Shown: in pieces, positions 1 through 9,556 of the stretch
How the letters are laid out: each line of letters opens with the position of its first letter
Numbering within the stretch: the first letter of the stretch is position 1
Origin: CBDDBU01 sp965226045
GTDB lineage: Bacteria > Pseudomonadota > Alphaproteobacteria > VGEJ01
Direction: 5' to 3'
Assembly (NCBI GenBank): GCA_965226045.1
Contig: CBDDBU010000025.1
Span: 111,880 to 175,879, forward strand
DNA length: 64,000 nt
Translations under genes and position numbers: made by a program
The notes under the pieces: generated by a model
The model's database searches: none
Told to the model about the DNA's origin: nothing
Seen by the model: only the letters and a program-made list of their open reading frames with translations

Positions 1-219
1 GTACGCGGCGGCATCGCCAATCACCGCGACCCGGGGGCGAAACATGATGGCCTGAGCCGCCAACCGCTCGACGTTGCGATGGGCGGTCAGCGCCTCCACC
101 ACGAACGCATCGCCGTGATGTTCGATGATGTCGAGCGTGCTGCACCCAATCGAGCCGGTCGAACCCAGGATGCTCACGCGGCGCGGCACGGCCACGGCAT
201 CGTGCGCCGTTACCGCCAC
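1..219 (-). CDS. dxr: 1-deoxy-D-xylulose 5-phosphate reductoisomerase, N-terminal part
   Basis: Partial gene running off the left edge; the first 73 codons are present. The enzyme converts DXP to 2-C-methyl-D-erythritol 4-phosphate with NADPH in the non-mevalonate isoprenoid pathway. The visible part carries the Rossmann-fold dinucleotide motif GSTGSIG at about residues 19-25, followed by the STLDIIE helix usual for Dxr. The chosen GTG start overlaps the end of cdsA by 10 nt; a GTG some 14 codons downstream, directly before SILGSTGSIG, is also possible. It is last in the chain frr-uppS-cdsA-dxr, so the isoprenoid precursor enzyme is co-transcribed with the undecaprenyl synthase that uses its product. 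The catalytic domain lies outside the window. Confidence 0.9.
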   Translation of the reverse strand, partial: MAVTAHDAVAVPRRVSILGSTGSIGCSTLDIIEHHGDAFVVEALTAHRNVERLAAQAIMFRPRVAVIGDAAAY

Positions 220-1028
220 AGCGCCCCGCCATCGCCGCGAATCGCCATCAGGCCGGCCGCCGTCGGCGCGGCGAACAGGAGCGAATCAAGCCGGTCGAGC
301 ACGCCGCCGTGGCCCGGTATCAGTGCGCCGCTGTCCTTGACCCCAAACCGGCGTTTGATGGCCGATTCGAACAAATCGCCGAGCTGTCCCGCCACCGACA
401 AGAGCAGGCTGAGGCCGAAGGCCACCGCAATCGCCGACCGCGACGGCGCGAGCTCGGTCAGAGTCGCCACGCCGAGGCCAACCAATGCCCCTGCCAGCAG
501 GCCGCCGACAGCGCCCGACCAGGTCTTCGCGGGACTGAGCCGGGGCGCCAGTATGGGGCCACCGACGAGCCGCCCGGTGGCGAAGGCGCCCACATCCGTT
601 GCCCACACCACACCGAATACCCACAACACGGAAGCCAGTCCGGTTTCAGGCTCCGCACGCAACCAAATAAGCGCGATGCAAGGGACTCCGATGTAGACGC
701 CACCGAGCGCCATCCAGCCGAAGTCACGATCGACGACGGCGGACGCGAGGACGAGAACCAACGCGACGGCCGCGACGAGCACAAGCGCCCCGCCCGGTTC
801 GCCCAGCACCGTCGCCACGCACGTCACAAGCGCCAGCGCGGCATACGGCGCGAACCACCGACCCGCGCGGTCGAGCAGCCCGCCCCACTCGCGCGCAACC
901 AACAATGCCGCCACGAACACGATGACGGCAAACGCCCAGACGCCCCCGAATGTGGCCGCGACCGCCAGCGGCGCGAGGACCACCGCCGAGGCGAGTCGCG
1001 TGCGCCAGTCGTCGCGACGCTCAGCCAC
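210..1028 (-). CDS. cdsA: Phosphatidate cytidylyltransferase (CDP-diacylglycerol synthase)
   Basis: Integral inner-membrane enzyme making CDP-diacylglycerol from CTP and phosphatidate, the branch point of phospholipid synthesis. The 272-aa protein shows about eight hydrophobic segments. It has the family signature near residues 222-246: an IKRRFGVKDSG core followed by PGHGG and a terminal DR, giving the metal/CTP-binding Asp and Lys residues. The start codon overlaps the 3' end of uppS by 8 nt and the stop overlaps dxr, which indicates translational coupling. The length is typical of the family, and the assignment is secure. Confidence 0.96.
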   Translation of the reverse strand: MAERRDDWRTRLASAVVLAPLAVAATFGGVWAFAVIVFVAALLVAREWGGLLDRAGRWFAPYAALALVTCVATVLGEPGGALVLVAAVALVLVLASAVVDRDFGWMALGGVYIGVPCIALIWLRAEPETGLASVLWVFGVVWATDVGAFATGRLVGGPILAPRLSPAKTWSGAVGGLLAGALVGLGVATLTELAPSRSAIAVAFGLSLLLSVAGQLGDLFESAIKRRFGVKDSGALIPGHGGVLDRLDSLLFAAPTAAGLMAIRGDGGALWR

Positions 1029-1767
1029 GCGATGCGCCGTATCGCCGCTCGCGGCTCTGATACTCGGTCACCGCCTCGCGCAGGGTCTCCTTCGAGAAAT
1101 CCGGCCAGAGCGTGTCGAGAAAAACCAACTCCGCGTATGCCAGTTGCCACAGCAAGAAGTTGCTCAGCCGCTGTTCGCCGCTGGTTCGGATAAGGAGGTC
1201 GGGGTCCGGCAAGTCAGCCGTTTCGAGTTCCTGGGCAAAGGTCTCCTCGTCGATGTCATCGGCATTGAGCCGACCGGCCGCGACCTCTCCGGCCAGACGC
1301 TGGCAGGCGCGAACGATCTCGTAGTGGCTGCCGTAGTCGAGGGCGACCGAAAAGGTGAGACCCGTGTTCGCCCCGGTCAGCGCCTCGGCCTCTTCGATCA
1401 GGGCGACGATGTCAGTCGGCAGTTGGCCGCGATTGCCGATGAAACGCAGTCGCACGTTGCCGGTATGCAGCTCCGCCAGCTCGCCCCGGATGTAGACCCG
1501 CAACAAACCCATGAGGTCATCGATTTCGGTCGCCGGGCGCTTCCAATTCTCCGATGAGAACGCGTAGATGGTCAGGCAGCGGATGCCCAGTTCCTGACAC
1601 CCCTGGACGGTGGTGCGAACGGCCTCTGCACCACGCTGGTGGCCCGCGACCCGCGGCAATCCGCGCGCCTTGGCCCAGCGCCCGTTGCCATCCATGATGA
1701 TGGCGACGTGGCTCGGCAACGATTCCGCAGCATGGGATGGTGCGGTTCTCATGGCCGGTGCGCGCAC
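1021..1767 (-). CDS. uppS: Isoprenyl transferase (undecaprenyl diphosphate synthase)
   Basis: A cis-prenyltransferase that condenses isopentenyl diphosphate with farnesyl diphosphate to make the C55 lipid carrier for cell-wall synthesis. The 248-aa protein has the MDGNGRWA motif at residues 25-32, with D26 as the catalytic Asp. It also has the RTSGEQRLSNF segment near residue 195, which binds the IPP diphosphate. The GTG start at 1767 overlaps the frr stop; an in-frame ATG five codons on (1752) is an alternative start. It sits between frr and cdsA in a tight minus-strand operon, as in many alphaproteobacteria. Confidence 0.96.
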   Translation of the reverse strand: MRAPAMRTAPSHAAESLPSHVAIIMDGNGRWAKARGLPRVAGHQRGAEAVRTTVQGCQELGIRCLTIYAFSSENWKRPATEIDDLMGLLRVYIRGELAELHTGNVRLRFIGNRGQLPTDIVALIEEAEALTGANTGLTFSVALDYGSHYEIVRACQRLAGEVAAGRLNADDIDEETFAQELETADLPDPDLLIRTSGEQRLSNFLLWQLAYAELVFLDTLWPDFSKETLREAVTEYQSRERRYGASRG

Positions 1768-2324
1768 TAGACTTGCATGATTTCGGCTTCCTTGGCGGCA
1801 AGCGCTTCGTCGATCAGTTTGACGACACCGTCCGTTATCTCCTGGATATTGCCGCCCGATTTGTGGTGCTCATCCTTGGATATCTCGCCATCCTTCTCCA
1901 TTTCGCGCAACGTCTCGATGCCGTCACGACGCACGTGCCGCACCGCCACCCGTGCCTGCTCGGCGTATTTCCCAGCCACGCGGGTAAGCTCGACGCGGCG
2001 CTCCTCGTTCAGTTCCGGGATCGGCACGCGGACCAGTTGGCCATCGTTCGACGGGTTGAGGCCGAGACCGGAAGCCTGGATCGCTTTCACGACCGTTCCG
2101 ACCAAAGACTTATCCCAGACCTGAACCGTGAGGAGGCGCGCCTCCCCCACGCTGATGGTCGCCACCTGATTGAGTGGGGTCTGGTTGCCGTAGGCCTCGA
2201 CAGTGATGGGTTCAAGCAGCGAGACCGAAGCGCGCCCCGTGCGGAGGCCCGCGAACTCCTGCTGGAGCACATCGAGCGACGCGCGCATTCGGCGCGACAG
2301 ATCGGCTTCGTCAAGCTCGGCCAT
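1767..2324 (-). CDS. frr: Ribosome recycling factor
   Basis: Cytosolic factor that, with EF-G, splits post-termination ribosomes. The protein is 185 aa, the usual family length. It has the long three-helix-bundle pattern and the conserved core FAGLRTGRAS...PLNQVA near residues 27-60. The C-terminal half, with the KDGEISKDEHH segment, is also typical. The ATG at 2324 was preferred to an upstream TTG two codons earlier because it begins the conserved MAELDEADL. The preceding pyrH stop at 2327 leaves almost no spacer, so frr is coupled to pyrH. This is the standard pyrH-frr-uppS-cdsA order. Confidence 0.95.
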   Translation of the reverse strand: MAELDEADLSRRMRASLDVLQQEFAGLRTGRASVSLLEPITVEAYGNQTPLNQVATISVGEARLLTVQVWDKSLVGTVVKAIQASGLGLNPSNDGQLVRVPIPELNEERRVELTRVAGKYAEQARVAVRHVRRDGIETLREMEKDGEISKDEHHKSGGNIQEITDGVVKLIDEALAAKEAEIMQV

Positions 2325-2326
2325 GA

Positions 2327-3052
2327 TCAATCTCCCCCGCTAATGACGGTGCTGATCCCCTGGCCGGCGACAACATCGGCCAAGGCTCCGGGAGTATGAA
2401 TCGAGAATACCACGATCGGAATGCGGTTCTCGCGTGCGAGACTGATGGCTGACGCATCCATCACCTTGAGATCACGCGAGAGGACTTCCTTGTAGGTGAG
2501 CGCGTCATAGCGGGTGGCGTCCGCGACTTGGTGGGGGTCGGCCGAGTATACGCCATCAACCTGAGTCGCCTTGAGGAGGGCATCGCAACCCATCTCGGCG
2601 GCGCGGAGGGCGGCCGCGGTATCGGTCGAGAAGAACGGATTTCCCGTGCCGGCCGCGAATACCACGACGCGGCCGCGTTCGAGGTGGCGAATCGCCCGGC
2701 GACGAATATAGGGCTCGCACACCGTCTGGATCGGGAGCGCCGAGAGGACCCGCGTCTCCGCCCCGACCTTTTCCAGCGCGTGCTGCACGGCCAGCGCGTT
2801 GAGGACGGTCGCGAGCATACCCATGTAGTCGGCGCTCGCCCGCTCCATGCCGCGCTCGGCCGTGCTAGCGCCGCGAAATATGTTACCGCCCCCAACGACG
2901 AGGCACAACTCGGCGCCGAGCTGCTGGACCGCCAGCAGTTCGGTCGCAAGGCCCTCGACGAAATCCCAGTCGATCCCATAAGCCTGGGCTCCCCCCAGGG
3001 CCTCACCCGAGACCTTCAAGAGGACGCGGCGATATATTGAGGGTGCAGCCAT
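2327..3052 (-). CDS. pyrH: Uridylate kinase (UMP kinase)
   Basis: Phosphorylates UMP to UDP in pyrimidine nucleotide synthesis; it belongs to the amino-acid-kinase fold and is usually a UTP-regulated hexamer. The ATG at 3052 begins MAAPSIYRRVLLKVSGEAL, the expected N-terminus with the phosphate-binding LKVSGEAL. The GGGNIFRG loop and the DGVYSADP nucleotide-binding segment are present further on. The length, 241 aa, is standard. The 188 bp upstream separate it from tsf, so pyrH-frr may have its own promoter there, although I could not identify one firmly. Confidence 0.95.
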   Translation of the reverse strand: MAAPSIYRRVLLKVSGEALGGAQAYGIDWDFVEGLATELLAVQQLGAELCLVVGGGNIFRGASTAERGMERASADYMGMLATVLNALAVQHALEKVGAETRVLSALPIQTVCEPYIRRRAIRHLERGRVVVFAAGTGNPFFSTDTAAALRAAEMGCDALLKATQVDGVYSADPHQVADATRYDALTYKEVLSRDLKVMDASAISLARENRIPIVVFSIHTPGALADVVAGQGISTVISGGD

Positions 3053-3240
3053 TATTGAACCGTGGAGTCCATGCCGGGGCGCGACCCGAAACGGCGCTCG
3101 GACATGCGACGTCCCCGCCCGCGAGCTGGCGAGCCCGAACGCCACGCCGTGCCCACGGATACTACATCATGGGGGCGGGGCGTGTACGGCATCGGGGCGG
3201 CGTGCGTGAATGGCGAGAGTGCCCGGACAAGCGGGCGCCT

Positions 3241-4167
3241 TCAGCGACCAACCTGCGCGGCGACCTCGGCGGCGAAATCCGCGTCCTTGCGCTCGATGCC
3301 CTCGCCGCGGCTGTAGCGGATGAATCCGCTTACCTCGATCGACGTCCCGAGTTCCGAAGCGACGGCCTCGATCGCCTGGGCCACGGTTTGGTCGGGATCG
3401 ATGACGTAGCGTTGCTCCATGAATACCGAGTCCTGATAGAACTTGCGCAAGCGGCCCTCGACCATCTTCTCGATGATCTCGTCCGTCTTTCCGGTCTGGC
3501 GGGACTGCTCGCGGAGAATGCGGCGCTCCTGGTCCACCACGGCGGGATCGAGCTCAGCTGCGGTGACCGCGAGCGGATTCGCCGCCGCGATGTGCATGGC
3601 GATTTGATGGCCAAGAGCGCCCAGCGGTTCGCTGTCGGCATCCGACCGAAGGGCGATCAGCACCCCAATCCGGCCGAGCCCCGGCGTGAGCGCGCCGTGC
3701 ACATAGCCAGCTACAACACCGGGCGAGACCGTCAGACAGGCGGTCCGCCGCAAATCGAGCTTCTCGCCAAGTGTCGCGATCTGGTGTGTGATCTCCTCGG
3801 CCGCGCTGTGACCGGTGTCGGGATAGGGCGCCGCGCGAACCGCCTCGACATCACCTTCGTGGCGCAAGGCAAGTTCGGTCAGGCGGCGCACGAGGCCCTG
3901 AAACACCTCGTTGCGGGCAACGAAATCGGTCTCCGCGTTGAACTCGACCAAGGCACCCCGCCCCGGTTCCAGCACTAAGCCAATCAGCCCCTCAGCGGCG
4001 ACCCGCCCGCCCTTTTTGGCAGCCGCCGCGAGGCCCTTTGCGCGAAGCGCCTCGATCGCCGCTTCGATATCGCCATCACTCTCGCCGAGCGCGCGTTTGC
4101 AATCCATCATGCCAGCGCCGGTGCGCTCACGAAGCTCTTTAACTTGGGTTACCGAAACGTCCGCCAT
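3241..4167 (-). CDS. tsf: Translation elongation factor Ts
   Basis: Guanine-nucleotide exchange factor for EF-Tu. The 308-aa protein begins MADVSVTQVKELRERTGAGMM, the N-terminal UBA-like domain that contacts EF-Tu. The signature FNAETDFVARN, which carries the TDF residues that intrude into the EF-Tu nucleotide site, lies near residue 75. Two core subdomains and a C-terminal helix follow. It lies 61 bp downstream of rpsB in the universal rpsB-tsf pair. That spacer is unusually AT-rich compared with its surroundings, perhaps to keep the tsf ribosome-binding site open. Confidence 0.96.
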   Translation of the reverse strand: MADVSVTQVKELRERTGAGMMDCKRALGESDGDIEAAIEALRAKGLAAAAKKGGRVAAEGLIGLVLEPGRGALVEFNAETDFVARNEVFQGLVRRLTELALRHEGDVEAVRAAPYPDTGHSAAEEITHQIATLGEKLDLRRTACLTVSPGVVAGYVHGALTPGLGRIGVLIALRSDADSEPLGALGHQIAMHIAAANPLAVTAAELDPAVVDQERRILREQSRQTGKTDEIIEKMVEGRLRKFYQDSVFMEQRYVIDPDQTVAQAIEAVASELGTSIEVSGFIRYSRGEGIERKDADFAAEVAAQVGR

Positions 4168-4228
4168 ATCTCACGCCTTACATCAGGTATTCACGATAAC
4201 GGTCGAGTAATATTCCATATTTCTATAT

Positions 4229-5083
4229 TTACGATTTGCTGGGTGCGACGGCCGCCGGCACGGGTTCGGCCGCCGGCTTGGGTTCGGGCGCGGCGACTGG
4301 GGCGGGCGCGGCGACGACTTCGGGCTCGGGCTCAGCCGGTAGCTCCTCCATCAGGATCGTCTCGGCCCCACCAATGTCTTCGCCGCTCTCCACCATTTCC
4401 GTGCGAAGGCCATCGAGGACGGCGCGCGCGACGAGATCGCAGTAGAGGCTGATCGCTCGCAACGCATCGTCGTTACCGGGAATCGGATAATCGATGCCAT
4501 CGGGATCGCTGTTGCTGTCGAGAACCGCCACGACCGGGATACCAAGCTTGCGCGCCTCGTTGACGCCAATACCCTCTTTGTTGGTGTCGATCACGAACAA
4601 GAGATCGGGGACTCCGCCCATTTCCCTTATGCCGCCAAGCGCGCGATCGAGCTTGTCGCGCTGGCGGGTCAGATTGAGCATCTCCTTCTTGGTCAGCCCG
4701 ATGGTCTCCTCGGCCATCTGTTCGTCGAGTTCGCGCAACCGGCGAATCGACTGGGAGATCGTTTTCCAATTGGTAAGTGTTCCGCCGAGCCAGCGGTGAT
4801 TCACATAGTATTGGCCGCAGCGTACCGCCGCCGCCGCCACGGTCTCCGACGCCTGACGCTTGGTCGACACGAACAGAATCCGCCCGCCGCCGGCCACCGT
4901 GTCGCGAATGACTTCCAACGCCCGGTACAGCATCGGCGTTGTCTGCTGTAGATCGATGATGTGGATCTTGTTGCGGGCGCCAAACAGATACGGCGCCATC
5001 TTCGGGTTCCAGCGTCTGGTCTGGTGCCCGAAATGAACACCAGCCTCAAGCAGCTGGCGCATAGTGAATGTCGGCAGCGTCAT
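4229..5083 (-). CDS. rpsB: Small ribosomal subunit protein uS2 with a C-terminal Ala/Pro/Glu tail
   Basis: 30S ribosomal protein S2. The first 230 or so residues match the standard protein, with MRQLLEAGVHFGHQTRRWNPKM at the N-terminus and DTNKEGIGVNEARKLGIPVV in the core. At 284 aa it is about 40 residues longer than E. coli S2. The extra part, from about residue 240, is a low-complexity tail of alternating Ala, Pro, Glu and Val. Such tails occur in several alphaproteobacterial S2 proteins; their function is not known to me. It is the first gene of the rpsB-tsf operon. Confidence 0.96.
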   Translation of the reverse strand: MTLPTFTMRQLLEAGVHFGHQTRRWNPKMAPYLFGARNKIHIIDLQQTTPMLYRALEVIRDTVAGGGRILFVSTKRQASETVAAAAVRCGQYYVNHRWLGGTLTNWKTISQSIRRLRELDEQMAEETIGLTKKEMLNLTRQRDKLDRALGGIREMGGVPDLLFVIDTNKEGIGVNEARKLGIPVVAVLDSNSDPDGIDYPIPGNDDALRAISLYCDLVARAVLDGLRTEMVESGEDIGGAETILMEELPAEPEPEVVAAPAPVAAPEPKPAAEPVPAAVAPSKS

Positions 5084-5281
5084 ATTTCGTTCTCCGGTTG
5101 GTCCGCCGTGGGCCGCTTGCCCCAGCCGCCTATCGCGAACCAGAGACCGGAACGACTCGCCGCATCGCGGCGGCCGTTAGCCCACGTGTGTGATCGACCA
5201 CTAGTGGCCGTCGCACGTGATAGCCCCGGGGGCCGACGTTTGCAAGGCCGTCCAACCGCCACACCGGCGCCGGGGGGCGTA

Positions 5282-8200
5282 TCAGGTGTCGTCGATCCGG
5301 CTGACGCCGGCGAGCCGCGCGATCGTCTCGCGCACGTCAGGCGAAATGGCGAACAGGCCAGGCAGCGCGATATCGACCTCCCGCGCCCCGTCGATACAGA
5401 TACTGGCCTTGACGGCGCCCCGACCGGGGCCACCCCGGTCGAGAGCCGCCTTCAGCCGCCCAAGGTCATCGACGCCGGTCAAATGGATCGTCAACCCGGC
5501 CCGACTGTCGGCCGCTTCCGCCCCGAGATCTTTGATGCCGTGGACGATCAGTCGGGGTCCGTCGGCCTCCATGTGCGCCTCGACCTCCAATAGCGCCGCC
5601 TTGCCGGGTTCGAGCAGTTCCCGCGCCGACTCGAGCAGCTCGGAAAAGATTTGCACCTCAAACTGCCCGGTCGGATCGGAGAGCATGACAAAGGCGTAGC
5701 GGTTGCCGCGCGCCGAGCGGCGTTCCTGCCCGCGCTGCACCATGCCGGCGACGCGGAGCCTCGTTTCCTTCCCGTTGACCCTCTCCGGAAGCGCGCGCGC
5801 GGTGACCACCTGGAGGCGATCAAGCGTGCGGGTGTAAGCCTCAAGGGGGTGTGCGGACAGCCAAAAACCCATCGCCTCGAACTCACGGCTCAGTGTTTCG
5901 GAAGGGAGCCAAGGCTCGGCCTTCGGCAGGGACGGTTTCCGGCCCTCGCTCATGCCCGCCTCGAAGAAGTTGGTTTGGCCGCGGGCGGCTTCTTCATCGC
6001 GGCCAGCATGACGCAACAAAAGGTCCACCGCCCCGAACACTTGGGCCCGGTTCGGGCACAGCGAATCGAACGCGCCGGCCTGGGTCAGGTTCTCGAGCTG
6101 GCGTTTGTTGACGACCTGAGAGCCGATCCGCCGCGCGAAGTCGAACAGGTCGACGAAGGGACCATTGGCCTCGCGCTCGGCCACGACCGCATCCATCGCC
6201 TGCTCGCCGACATTGCGAATCGCGGCAAGCCCGTAACGGACGGCTCCGTGCGCCTCGGTGGCGCCATCGCCGCCCTCACCCGCCCTCTCGACCGTGAACA
6301 GGGCGCCCGAGCGATTGATGTCGGGCGGCCGCAGCTCGATCCCGAGGCGAGAGACTTCGCGCCGGAAAACGTCGAGCTTGTCGGTGTTGCCGGCATCGAG
6401 GCTCATCGTCGCGGCCATGAACTCGACCGGGTGGTTGGCCTTGAGCCACGCCGTTTGATAAGCGATCAGCGCGTAGCCGGCCGAATGGGCCTTGTTGAAC
6501 CCGTAGCCGGCGAACTTGTCGACAAGATCGAAGACCTGGGCGGCGCGGTCACGGGGCACGTCGCGGGCGACAGCGCCCTCGACGAACGACTCGCGTTGCG
6601 CCGCCATCTCGGACTTGATTTTCTTGCCCATGGCGCGGCGCAGAAGATCGGCTTGGGCGAGCGAGAAACCGGCGAACACCTGCGCGATCCGCATCACCTG
6701 TTCCTGGTAGATGATGACGCCGTAAGTATCGGCGACCACGGGCGCGATCGTCTCATGCAGGAACTCGGGCTCTTCACGGCCATGCTTGCAGGCGACGTAT
6801 TTCGGGATGTTCTCCATCGGTCCGGGCCGGTAGAGCGCGACCAGCGCGATCAGATCCTCGATGCGGGTCGGCACCGCCTCACGAATCAGATCGCGCATCC
6901 CCGCGCTTTCAAACTGGAACACGCCCACGGTCTCGCCGCGCTGCAATAGCTTGTAGGTCGAAGCGTCGTCGAGCGGCAGCCGCTCGAAATTCACCGCGAC
7001 GCCCCGCGCCACCAGCCTCCGGCTCGCGTTCTCCAGCACCGTCAGCGTCTTCAGGCCGAGGAAGTCGAACTTGATGAGACCGGCCATCTCGACATATTTC
7101 ATCGAGAACTGCGTCGCCGGCATGTCCGAGCGCGGATCAAGATAGAGCGGCACCAGTTCGTCGATGGGGCGATCGCCGATGACGACACCGGCAGCATGGG
7201 TCGAGGCGTGTCGATAGAGCCCTTCGAGCTGGCTGGCAATTTCCAGCATGCGCGCAATTTCAGGGTGCTCGTCGCGCTCTTGGCGCAGCCGCGCGTCACC
7301 CTCGATCGCCTGAGCCAGACTGACCGGATTTGCCGGATTGTTGGGCACCATCTTGCAAATCCGATCGACCTGGCCGTAAGGCAGTTCGAGGACCCGGCCG
7401 ACATCGCGCAAGGCCGCCCGCGCCTGCAATGTGCCGAACGTGATGATTTGGGCCACCCGGTCGCGCCCATACTTTTGTTGGACGTAGCGGATCACTTCGT
7501 CGCGCCGATCCTGGCAAAAATCGATGTCGAAGTCGGGCATCGACACCCGGTCGGGGTTGAGGAACCGCTCGAACAAGAGGTCGAAGCGCAGCGGATCGAG
7601 ATCGGTAATCCCCAGCGCCCACGCCACCAGCGAGCCGGCCCCCGAACCACGGCCCGGTCCCACCGGAATGCTGGACGCGCGCGCGAAGCCGATAAAATCG
7701 GCGACGATCAGGAAGTAGCCGGCGTAACCCATCGACAAGATGACGCCGAGTTCGAACTCGAGCCGTTCCCAGTATGGCGCCTCTTCCCCGGCGGCATCGT
7801 TTTCCCGCGCCGCGAGGCGAGTGGTCAAGCCGTCTCGCGCGAGCGTGCGGAGTTCGTCCTCGGTGGAGCGGCCGCTGGTCGCCTGAAAGGCCGGCAGGAT
7901 CGGCGCGCGCGGGGCCGGACGATAGGCACAGCGTTGGGCGATCACCAACGTGTTGTCGATCGCCTCGGGCAAATCGGCGAAGATCTCGCGCATCTCGGCC
8001 GCCGACTTGAACCGGTGTTCGGGCGTGAGCCGTCGCCGATCCTGGACCCCGACGGTGGTCCGCTGTTCGATGCACAGAAGCGCGTCGTGGGCCTCGTACA
8101 TGGAGGCATCGCCGAAATAGACCTCGTTGGTCGCCACCAACGGCAGGTCGCGCGCATAGGCAAGATCGAGAAACGCTGGCTCGGTATCTCGTTCCTCGTC

Positions 8201-8752
8201 CATCCCGTGGCGCTGGAGTTCGACGTAGAGGCGCCCGCGGAATATCTTCTGGAGCGCGGTGACCAGTTTCTCCACGGCGGCCGTTTGGCTCGCGAGCAAG
8301 AGCCCGCCCAGCAGCCCGCGCGGCCCGCCCGTTAGGGCGATCAGCCCCGCCGAACGGGCCCGCAACAGGTCCAGGGTGATGCACGGCGTTTCGCCGGGCG
8401 CGGTGTCGAGGAACGAACGGGTGGAGAGCGCCATGAGATTGCGATAGCCGCCCTCATCTTGGGCCAGCAGCACCAATCGCCCCGGTTCCGGTCGGCGGCC
8501 CAAGCCCGATCCACCGCGCTCCTCGGGCGTCGCGTCGAGTGCAATCGCCGAGCCGATGATGGGCTGTACCCCCGCGTGCGCGCACGCCTCGGAGAACTCC
8601 AGAGCGCCAAACAGGTTTCCAGTATCGGTGATCGCCACCGCCGCCATCCGCTGCTCGCGGCAAAGCTCGACCAGTGGGCCGGTTCGGATCGCGCCTTCCA
8701 ACAGGGAGTACGCAGTGTGGACCCTGAGATGGACGAAGTCTGCGTACGCCAT
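5282..8752 (-). CDS. dnaE: DNA polymerase III subunit alpha
   Basis: Catalytic subunit of the replicative DNA polymerase, 1156 aa. The N-terminal PHP domain starts with FVHLRVHTAYSLLEGA. The C-family palm carries GPGRGSGAGSL and the acidic catalytic motif PDFDIDFCQDRR near residue 400. Helix-hairpin-helix and a C-terminal OB-fold (RLRVAGMVQRGQ onward, near residue 1010) follow. The ATG at 8752 was chosen because it immediately precedes the conserved MAYADFVHLRVH; an open frame extends 22 codons further upstream without conserved sequence. It lies downstream of lolCD, the common alphaproteobacterial order. Confidence 0.97.
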   Translation of the reverse strand: MAYADFVHLRVHTAYSLLEGAIRTGPLVELCREQRMAAVAITDTGNLFGALEFSEACAHAGVQPIIGSAIALDATPEERGGSGLGRRPEPGRLVLLAQDEGGYRNLMALSTRSFLDTAPGETPCITLDLLRARSAGLIALTGGPRGLLGGLLLASQTAAVEKLVTALQKIFRGRLYVELQRHGMDEERDTEPAFLDLAYARDLPLVATNEVYFGDASMYEAHDALLCIEQRTTVGVQDRRRLTPEHRFKSAAEMREIFADLPEAIDNTLVIAQRCAYRPAPRAPILPAFQATSGRSTEDELRTLARDGLTTRLAARENDAAGEEAPYWERLEFELGVILSMGYAGYFLIVADFIGFARASSIPVGPGRGSGAGSLVAWALGITDLDPLRFDLLFERFLNPDRVSMPDFDIDFCQDRRDEVIRYVQQKYGRDRVAQIITFGTLQARAALRDVGRVLELPYGQVDRICKMVPNNPANPVSLAQAIEGDARLRQERDEHPEIARMLEIASQLEGLYRHASTHAAGVVIGDRPIDELVPLYLDPRSDMPATQFSMKYVEMAGLIKFDFLGLKTLTVLENASRRLVARGVAVNFERLPLDDASTYKLLQRGETVGVFQFESAGMRDLIREAVPTRIEDLIALVALYRPGPMENIPKYVACKHGREEPEFLHETIAPVVADTYGVIIYQEQVMRIAQVFAGFSLAQADLLRRAMGKKIKSEMAAQRESFVEGAVARDVPRDRAAQVFDLVDKFAGYGFNKAHSAGYALIAYQTAWLKANHPVEFMAATMSLDAGNTDKLDVFRREVSRLGIELRPPDINRSGALFTVERAGEGGDGATEAHGAVRYGLAAIRNVGEQAMDAVVAEREANGPFVDLFDFARRIGSQVVNKRQLENLTQAGAFDSLCPNRAQVFGAVDLLLRHAGRDEEAARGQTNFFEAGMSEGRKPSLPKAEPWLPSETLSREFEAMGFWLSAHPLEAYTRTLDRLQVVTARALPERVNGKETRLRVAGMVQRGQERRSARGNRYAFVMLSDPTGQFEVQIFSELLESARELLEPGKAALLEVEAHMEADGPRLIVHGIKDLGAEAADSRAGLTIHLTGVDDLGRLKAALDRGGPGRGAVKASICIDGAREVDIALPGLFAISPDVRETIARLAGVSRIDDT

Positions 8753-8854
8753 ATGGCTCTGGCTGGTGACGAAAGACGCGAGGCCTGCAGTCTCCCACAA
8801 CGGTGCGGCCAGAGTCATCGGGAACGAAGTCAGACCGCCGCTATTTCCTGTGGA

Positions 8855-9556
8855 CTATTGGGGGATGAGCATGCCGTCTTGGAGCACAAGCACGCGATCG
8901 GTGGCGGCGGCGAGATCGCGATCGTGGGTCGCGATAAGGGCGGCGAGGCCCCGTCGCCGTGCCAGCGTGAGCAGTTCGGCGAACACCGTATCGGCGGTGC
9001 CCTGGTCGAGGTTGCCGGTCGGCTCGTCGGCCAGCAGCACCGACGGACCATTGGCGATAGCCCGTGCGATCGCCGCTCGTTGCTGCTCGCCGCCCGACAG
9101 CCGAGACGGACGATGATCGAGACGCTCGGCGAGGCCGAAGCGGGTCAGGAGATCGGCCGCATGTGCCTTGGCGGCGGCTCGCCGGCGCCCGGCGATGATC
9201 TGAGGCAGGGCAACGTTCTCCAACGCCGAGAACTCGGGCAGGAGATGATGAAATTGATAGACGAACCCGAGTGACGTCCGCCGCAGCCGGGTGCGCGCGG
9301 CTTCCGAGAGGCGCGCGCAGGACTTGAGACCGACAATAACCTCGCCCGAGGTGGGCGGTTCCAACAGGCCGGCGATCTGCAAAAGTGTCGATTTTCCCGA
9401 GCCCGACGGGCCGACCACGGCGACGATCTCGCCGCGCGCCACGACCAGCGACGCGCCGCGCAGAATATCGAGGCGCCGACCGCCCTGAACGAAGGTGCGG
9501 TGGATGTCGCGCAATGTCAGCGCCGCCGGCCTCTCCCCATTCGCTGCGGTGCTCAT
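8855..9556 (-). CDS. lolD: Lipoprotein-releasing ABC transporter, ATP-binding protein
   Basis: ATPase that powers release of outer-membrane lipoproteins from the inner membrane to LolA. The 233-aa protein has Walker A GPSGSGKST, the Q-loop region VYQFHHLLPEFSALENV (a LolD-type signature), LSGGEQQR as the ABC signature, Walker B VLLADEPTGNLD and an H-loop ATHD. The ATG overlaps the lolC stop by 4 nt (ATGA), so the two are translationally coupled. An open frame continues upstream inside lolC but contains no family sequence. Confidence 0.95.
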   Translation of the reverse strand: MSTAANGERPAALTLRDIHRTFVQGGRRLDILRGASLVVARGEIVAVVGPSGSGKSTLLQIAGLLEPPTSGEVIVGLKSCARLSEAARTRLRRTSLGFVYQFHHLLPEFSALENVALPQIIAGRRRAAAKAHAADLLTRFGLAERLDHRPSRLSGGEQQRAAIARAIANGPSVLLADEPTGNLDQGTADTVFAELLTLARRRGLAALIATHDRDLAAATDRVLVLQDGMLIPQ